Below the pieces are notes generated by a model that did no database searches, was not told the DNA's origin, and saw only the letters and a program-made list of their open reading frames with translations. DNA of 7,326 nt from Anaerolineales bacterium (GTDB lineage Bacteria > Chloroflexota > Anaerolineae > Anaerolineales > UBA6663), in assembly GCA_016789165.1 (NCBI GenBank), contig JAEURL010000037.1:1-7326 (forward strand). Reading direction: 5' to 3'. This document shows positions 6,424 through 7,326 of this stretch, one piece after another; within the stretch, counting starts at the first letter, position 1, and each line of letters starts with the position of its first letter. A program made the translations under genes and the position numbers.

Positions 6424-6966
6424 ATGAAGATCTCCACACAGGCGCCCATCCGGGCCGTTCTCGATGACATCCGCCACCATTCGCACGCTTCGGCCGGCTT
6501 CTCCACCGGCTTGGCCGGCGCCACCGGCGCTGCGTTAGGCCAGGCCGTGCTGGGGATTTCGGGCGTGCCCAGCGTCCGGCTGGCCGCGATCGTCCCGGCC
6601 CTGCAGGCCCTGGCCGACGACGATATCAAGGCTCTGGACTTGCTGGTGGAGAAGCGCGAACAGGGGCGGGAGGAGGAAGCCTGGGAGGCCCTGGTGGCCA
6701 GTCCGCTGCAAATGGGCAACCTGGCCTGCGAAGCCGCCGAGATCCTGCAGGCGCAGCGCCCACAGGTAGCCGGGCACGTCAGAGATGACCTGGAATTCAG
6801 CGTTGTGCTGGTGACGGCGGCGGCCCGCTCGGCCCTGCTGATTGCCGAGAGTAATCTGCGGCAGTGGCGGGCGCCGGCCCTGCATGCCCGGTTCGGCCCG
6901 GAGAGCGAGCGGCTGGCGCTGCGGATCGCGGCTCTCACGCCGATTGAGCGGATCGCCTGGCAGTGA
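6424..6966 (+). CDS. Cyclodeaminase/cyclohydrolase family protein (FTCD C-terminal/FchA-like), short and divergent
   Basis: This 180-residue, mainly helical protein resembles the formiminotransferase-cyclodeaminase C-terminal family. Its members include formimino-H4F cyclodeaminase and FchA, the methenyl-H4F cyclohydrolase of serine-cycle methylotrophs. Alignable blocks are LDDI at 13-16, the small-residue helix GLAGATGAALGQA at 29-41, ALADDDIKALDLL at 62-74, SPLQMGNLACEAAEIL at 93-108 and RDDLEFS...AAARSALLIAESNLR at 120-146. These match the family's GGGSxAA, DAEAF, VPLxxAE and SDLxxA...NLR regions in order. It is shorter than the roughly 200-210 residues usual for the domain, and the glycine-rich GGGS loop reads AGFS (24-27), so folate binding or catalysis may have changed. 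It lies 35 bases after the FAD oxidoreductase gene, in the same direction. A role in C1 transfer or hydrolysis beside Mch is inferred. Family membership is fairly sure; enzymatic function is not. Confidence 0.75.
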   Translation: MKISTQAPIRAVLDDIRHHSHASAGFSTGLAGATGAALGQAVLGISGVPSVRLAAIVPALQALADDDIKALDLLVEKREQGREEEAWEALVASPLQMGNLACEAAEILQAQRPQVAGHVRDDLEFSVVLVTAAARSALLIAESNLRQWRAPALHARFGPESERLALRIAALTPIERIAWQ

Positions 6967-7119
6967 ACCAGACCGGCGCAACCGGCGTGAGATGCAAAGC
7001 CGGCCGCCGGCCCTGGGGCCGTCCACCGCGCTGCGGCAGGGGAGAAGCGCCGCCGGGCCGCTGTCTCTGGTCAGCGCAGTCCTGCGCCGGCTCGGTAACA
7101 CCCCGATCTACGGAGGGCT
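6967..7119 (+). other. 153-base intergenic gap
   Basis: This is the only sizeable non-coding stretch. It holds a short hairpin at 7008-7021 (CGGCC, loop CTGG, GGCCG) without a following T-run, so it is not called a terminator. A direct repeat ACCGGCG occurs at 6972-6978 and 6981-6987. No convincing promoter hexamers are visible. An in-frame TAA at 7096-7098 closes the downstream frame. The gap could mark the end of the C1 module and a new transcript for the amidohydrolase, or simply a looser spacing in one operon. Confidence 0.4.
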
Positions 7120-7326
7120 ATGCGGACACTCCTGATTAAAGACGGCATCGTCCTGCCGGGTGGTGACGGGCGGTTGGCGCACTCGCCGGGCTACGTCTTC
7201 ATCCGGGGCGAACGCGTCGAGGCGGTGGGGGCCGGCGCGCCGCCAGAGGGCCTGGCGGCCGCAGCCGATGAGATCCTCAGCGCCGCCGGCCAGGTCGTTC
7301 TCCCTGGCCTTGTGAACGCCCACACC
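7120..7326 (+). CDS. Amidohydrolase (metal-dependent deaminase/hydrolase family), 5' part only
   Basis: The first 69 residues of an amidohydrolase-superfamily protein are present; the rest lies beyond the window. The N-terminal beta-sandwich pattern is typical: LLIKDGIVLPG at 4-14, VFIRGERVEAVG at 26-37, then AAGQVVLPGLVNAHT at 55-69. In this family VNAHTH carries the first metal-binding HxH pair; H68 is visible and the second His would be the next codon. The NAHT form is common in the ATZ/TRZ, guanine/cytosine deaminase and methylthioadenosine/S-adenosylhomocysteine deaminase branch, rather than in dihydropyrimidinases, but the substrate cannot be told from this part. The start is ATG 7120: an in-frame stop sits at 7096-7098 and GGAGG at 7112-7116 is present, though only 3 bases from the ATG. 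Whether it belongs with the C1 genes is unclear because of the gap before it. Confidence 0.85.
   Translation, partial: MRTLLIKDGIVLPGGDGRLAHSPGYVFIRGERVEAVGAGAPPEGLAAAADEILSAAGQVVLPGLVNAHT

Noticed and set aside
5156..6439. 427-codon open frame on the minus strand opposite the flavoprotein
   Set aside because: Low-complexity Arg/Pro/His/Gln-rich product opposite a gene with clear FAD motifs; a GC artefact.
5632..6966. 444-residue reading that extends the FTCD-like gene upstream through the flavoprotein gene
   Set aside because: The extra part is Gly/Ala/Arg-rich and out of frame with the real flavoprotein. A good ribosome site at 6412-6416 and family similarity support the start at 6424.
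7008..7021. Short GC hairpin as a rho-independent terminator
   Set aside because: The stem is only 5 base pairs and no T-run follows; such inverted repeats arise by chance in GC-rich DNA.

Overview
The window is about 70% G+C and carries one tightly packed run of plus-strand genes: seven complete coding regions and the first 69 codons of an eighth. Spacing is very short (a 7-base overlap, then gaps of roughly 10-35 bases), except for 153 bases before the last gene. This looks like one or two bacterial operons. The taxon cannot be fixed from the sequence. High GC, a methanopterin-type C1 enzyme in a clearly bacterial operon and the enzyme mix would fit a Chloroflexota-like lineage or another bacterium with tetrahydromethanopterin (H4MPT) C1 genes, but that is a guess.

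Region 1 (45-4202) looks like a carbohydrate or hydroxyacid catabolic module. It has a D-2-hydroxyacid dehydrogenase-type protein, a hydroxypyruvate-isomerase-like TIM-barrel protein, a DeoC/LsrF/FbaB-type class I aldolase and an FGGY sugar kinase. The natural reading is isomerise, phosphorylate, cleave by aldolase, then reduce or oxidise a short fragment. The substrate cannot be named from sequence.

Region 2 (4234-6966) is a one-carbon-like module. It has a convincing methenyl-H4MPT cyclohydrolase (Mch), a DAO-family FAD oxidoreductase resembling the sarcosine oxidase/SoxB branch, and a short, divergent member of the cyclodeaminase/cyclohydrolase (FTCD C-terminal/FchA) family. Two C1-carrier enzyme families, one from methanopterin and one from folate metabolism, thus flank a possible N-methyl-amine or amino-acid oxidase. 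After a 153-base gap, an amidohydrolase/deaminase gene begins and is cut by the window end just before its HxH metal motif is complete.

The most interesting points are the pairing of a catalytically intact-looking Mch with an FTCD-like protein and an FAD amine oxidase, directly downstream of an aldolase/kinase module, and the first gene's loss of the family's catalytic arginine. A coherent but unproven reading is a pathway that releases a C1 unit (from an aldol cleavage or an oxidised N-methyl group) and passes it to a pterin carrier. No transporter, regulator, RNA gene, mobile element, CRISPR array or clear terminator was seen.
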